Part shown: one piece after another, positions 62,143-64,000 of the stretch
How positions within the stretch are numbered: position 1 is the stretch's first letter
How the letters are laid out: each line of letters begins with the position of its first letter
Source: Rhodocyclaceae bacterium
Lineage (GTDB): Bacteria > Pseudomonadota > Gammaproteobacteria > Burkholderiales > Rhodocyclaceae
DNA: 64,000 nucleotides
NCBI GenBank assembly: GCA_016791105.1
Contig: JAEUNM010000101.1
Coordinates: forward strand, 1 to 64,000
Direction: 5' to 3'
Translations under genes and position numbers: made by a program
The notes under the pieces: model-generated
Database searches by the model: none
What the model saw: only the letters and a program-made list of their open reading frames with translations
What the model was told of the DNA's origin: nothing

Positions 62143-64000
62143 TGGAAATGTTTTAACTGTGCCAGGTTAAACGGGTTATAGACGCTAGACGCACGCAATT
62201 CAAACACGACGCGCTTGCCATCGAGCTGGTAGGCGAGGCGCAATCTATCTGCCCCGCCGCCCTCGCGCGCGCCCTTGTCGATCAGACGGAACAGTGCCCA
62301 GTTGCCATCCGCGCCGATGGCAGCGGTCGGCGCCGACGCGTACAGCCTGACCTGCGGGGCCGGTTTTTGCGCCGGCCAGGAAAGCCGGACCGCCTGGCCG
62401 GGCGCGAGCTTGTTGCTTTGCCCATCATAGTCTACTGACACTGTACCGGCATCGGAACTAAGCAACAACAAATCGGCACTTACGGCGGGCGTGCGGCCGC
62501 CGCCTCGGAAAAATGTGTCGCGTATCACCGACGCGTTCTGAAATTGTGCGATGGTAGCGGCCGATACAGCAGCCGCACCGGCTTCGCCGCGCGGTTTCCA
62601 GTTGCGGCCGGAAGTATCGACGAAGGCCGCGATGGATTTCTGAAAGGTTTCGTCGAGGTCGCCGCCGGGGGCAAAAACCTTGCCGAAATCGTCGGGCGCC
62701 ACTTCAGCCGACGTAGACGCGGACGCAAACGGATAGCGGCCGCTTATTGCCTGTTTGCAAAATGCGCTTCCCCCGCCCACGTCGGCCGACACTTTCTTTC
62801 TGGAAACATCGTTACCGACCTTGAAGCACGCCGCCGCAAGCGAACGCAGCACCTGCGCGAGTGGAGCCGGCTGTTGCTCCGCTTCCGCCTTGACCTGGAT
62901 TGCGCTGGCCGGCACACCTGCCGTTGACGCACCGCTGCGCACTTCCCGCTCCAGATTGCTCAGTTCCAGATAGAGTTGCTGCAGGCGTACGAACAACTGC
63001 TCCATGGGTGCTGCCTGAGCGGCCCCCGGCGCGTTCGCGACGCGATGCAATTCCCGGAAGCGATCATCCACTACTTGTTCGGGATTCTTTTTGGCCAGCG
63101 GCAGATTGGGCTGATTGGAATCGCCGAATATGCGGCCGAGCACTTTTTTCGTCGAATCGACCACGGTGTCATTGGCCTTGTTGGCTGCCGCCTTGGCCAG
63201 GTCATCGTTGCGCACCAAGGTGGTCTGCGCGGCAGCGGCAGCGGCGAGCTTTTTGAGTGGCGAGTCAGGACCAGACAAAATGCTGGCGGCCTGAACCAGA
63301 TCGGAAAACTGCTCCATGGGCTTCAGGTCTATGTCCGCCAGCAGCGCATCCCATTGCCGCATGTATTCCGTGAAGTAAAGCGAGCGTACCGCGTCGCCGA
63401 GGGACCGGCCAGAGACGGCAGCAAGTGCCCCGCCTTCTTTTTCGCCGAGCACCCAGCCGGCTTCCTTTTCCATCTGGCCGACGATTTTATCGGCCTCGCC
63501 GCGAAACCATTTGTTGTAGCCGTCATAGGTAAACAGCCCCGGCAACTCGTCCGTAAGCGCCCCGCCCTTGACGCGCACCAGCACTTGCAGGGCGGCCGGT
63601 CCGGCGGCGTCGGTCACGCGAAAAGGCGTCAGGCCGGCAGACATGCCGAGCAGGCGAATTCGGCCCCACACTCGATCGGCGAGAGGTGCCGAGGCGAGCT
63701 GTTTGCGCGCCGCCTCGACCAACCCCGCGTCCATGCGATGTTTTGCCATATCGAGCGGACGCTGCGCCAACGCGGCGCGCAGATGCCCGACCAGATCGTC
63801 GTGCAGCCGCGCATAAACGTCCCTGGGCAGATGGTGCTCCCAGTCTATGAGCATCCAGTCCTCGAACTGCTTGGGGTCGAGATGCTTGTCCTGATAAAGC
63901 ATCAAATATGCTTTGAGGGCTTCGTACTGCACTTCGGAATTTTCCGGCTCGCGGATTTGATCTTCCAGACGCATCGCGAGCCGCGGCAGAAGGGTATCGC
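62121..64000 (-). CDS. tssM: T6SS membrane-complex protein TssM, C-terminal part (5' partial)
   Basis: TssM (IcmF) anchors the membrane complex across the inner membrane with TssL and TssJ. Only the C-terminal 626 residues are inside the window; the frame runs through the right edge without a stop. The visible part contains the periplasmic IcmF-related and TssM C-terminal domains, including GLTPFRVTDAAGPAALQVLVRVKG and GNWALFRLIDKGAREGGGADRLRLAY. The ATG at 63974 is internal, preceded by in-frame family sequence (DTLLPRLA). It overlaps tagF by 22 nt. Confidence 0.94.
   Translation of the reverse strand, partial: DTLLPRLAMRLEDQIREPENSEVQYEALKAYLMLYQDKHLDPKQFEDWMLIDWEHHLPRDVYARLHDDLVGHLRAALAQRPLDMAKHRMDAGLVEAARKQLASAPLADRVWGRIRLLGMSAGLTPFRVTDAAGPAALQVLVRVKGGALTDELPGLFTYDGYNKWFRGEADKIVGQMEKEAGWVLGEKEGGALAAVSGRSLGDAVRSLYFTEYMRQWDALLADIDLKPMEQFSDLVQAASILSGPDSPLKKLAAAAAAQTTLVRNDDLAKAAANKANDTVVDSTKKVLGRIFGDSNQPNLPLAKKNPEQVVDDRFRELHRVANAPGAAQAAPMEQLFVRLQQLYLELSNLEREVRSGASTAGVPASAIQVKAEAEQQPAPLAQVLRSLAAACFKVGNDVSRKKVSADVGGGSAFCKQAISGRYPFASASTSAEVAPDDFGKVFAPGGDLDETFQKSIAAFVDTSGRNWKPRGEAGAAAVSAATIAQFQNASVIRDTFFRGGGRTPAVSADLLLLSSDAGTVSVDYDGQSNKLAPGQAVRLSWPAQKPAPQVRLYASAPTAAIGADGNWALFRLIDKGAREGGGADRLRLAYQLDGKRVVFELRASSVYNPFNLAQLKHFQCPAGRN

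Noticed and set aside
1..64000. Genomic island, prophage or insertion sequence borders around the T6SS cluster.
   Set aside because: No integrase, transposase, tRNA gene, attachment-type direct repeat or composition break is visible up to the right edge.

Overview
The window is a gene-dense, GC-rich (about 60-65% by eye) stretch of a Gram-negative chromosome, most likely a betaproteobacterium. The pointers are a full isc operon with an extra cysteine desulfurase between iscR and iscS, the cysE-trmJ-suhB neighbourhood, a pmbA/darP/mogA block, bioC directly after bioB, MsrPQ, and a Type VI secretion system (T6SS) with TagF, TagH and TagJ. The genus cannot be fixed from this sequence. I saw no rRNA, tRNA, insertion sequence, phage gene or CRISPR array.

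Layout. (1) 1-8.8 kb: the 3' part of a large PAS hybrid histidine kinase, coupled to a HIT-family protein and an MlaF-like ABC ATPase that has no permease beside it; a hypothetical gene with a structured leader; and a Ser/Thr kinase-HDOD-GAF fusion on the minus strand. (2) 8.9-17.8 kb: a MASE1 histidine kinase, a two-component system (sensor plus OmpR-type regulator) divergent from msrP-msrQ, an FNR-type regulator with an FNR-like box, and a small membrane protein. (3) 18-31.6 kb: bioB-bioC, lgt, the operon iscR-desulfurase-iscS-iscU-iscA-hscB-hscA-fdx-iscX with two IscR-like operators, cysE, trmJ, suhB, and an orphan TRAP binding protein. (4) 31.8-42.1 kb: pmbA, darP, mogA, a PilZ-like hypothetical, thyA-folA, a DUF4337 protein, the overlapping set folD-purE-purK-sua5, and a glycine-zipper protein. 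(5) 42.2-64 kb: T6SS genes, almost all on the minus strand, in transcription order tssM (partial)-tagF-tssA-tssB-tssC-hcp-tagJ-tssE-tssF-tssG, then clpV-TPR/methyltransferase-vgrG-DUF4123-DUF4280-tagH. One unrecognised gene with its own promoter lies on the opposite strand between tssG and clpV. tssJ, tssK, tssL and most of tssM must lie beyond the right edge.

How the parts work together. The isc block makes Fe-S clusters; CysE makes the O-acetylserine needed for the cysteine that feeds it, and users such as BioB and the FNR-like regulator are nearby. MsrP/MsrQ repair oxidised periplasmic methionine. Three GCTTGC repeats in 11-nt phase at the msrP promoter suggest control by the divergent response regulator, as HprSR does in E. 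coli. thyA, folA, folD, purE and purK form a folate/nucleotide block.

The least explained parts are in the T6SS region: a TPR-methyltransferase between clpV and vgrG, the opposite-strand gene at 51.9 kb, a vgrG/DUF4123/DUF4280 module with no visible effector, and a hairpin that places the clpV ribosome binding site in its loop. Outside it, the MlaF-like ATPase with a Tyr in place of the H-loop His is the oddest single gene. All calls come from reading the sequence; no database search was run.
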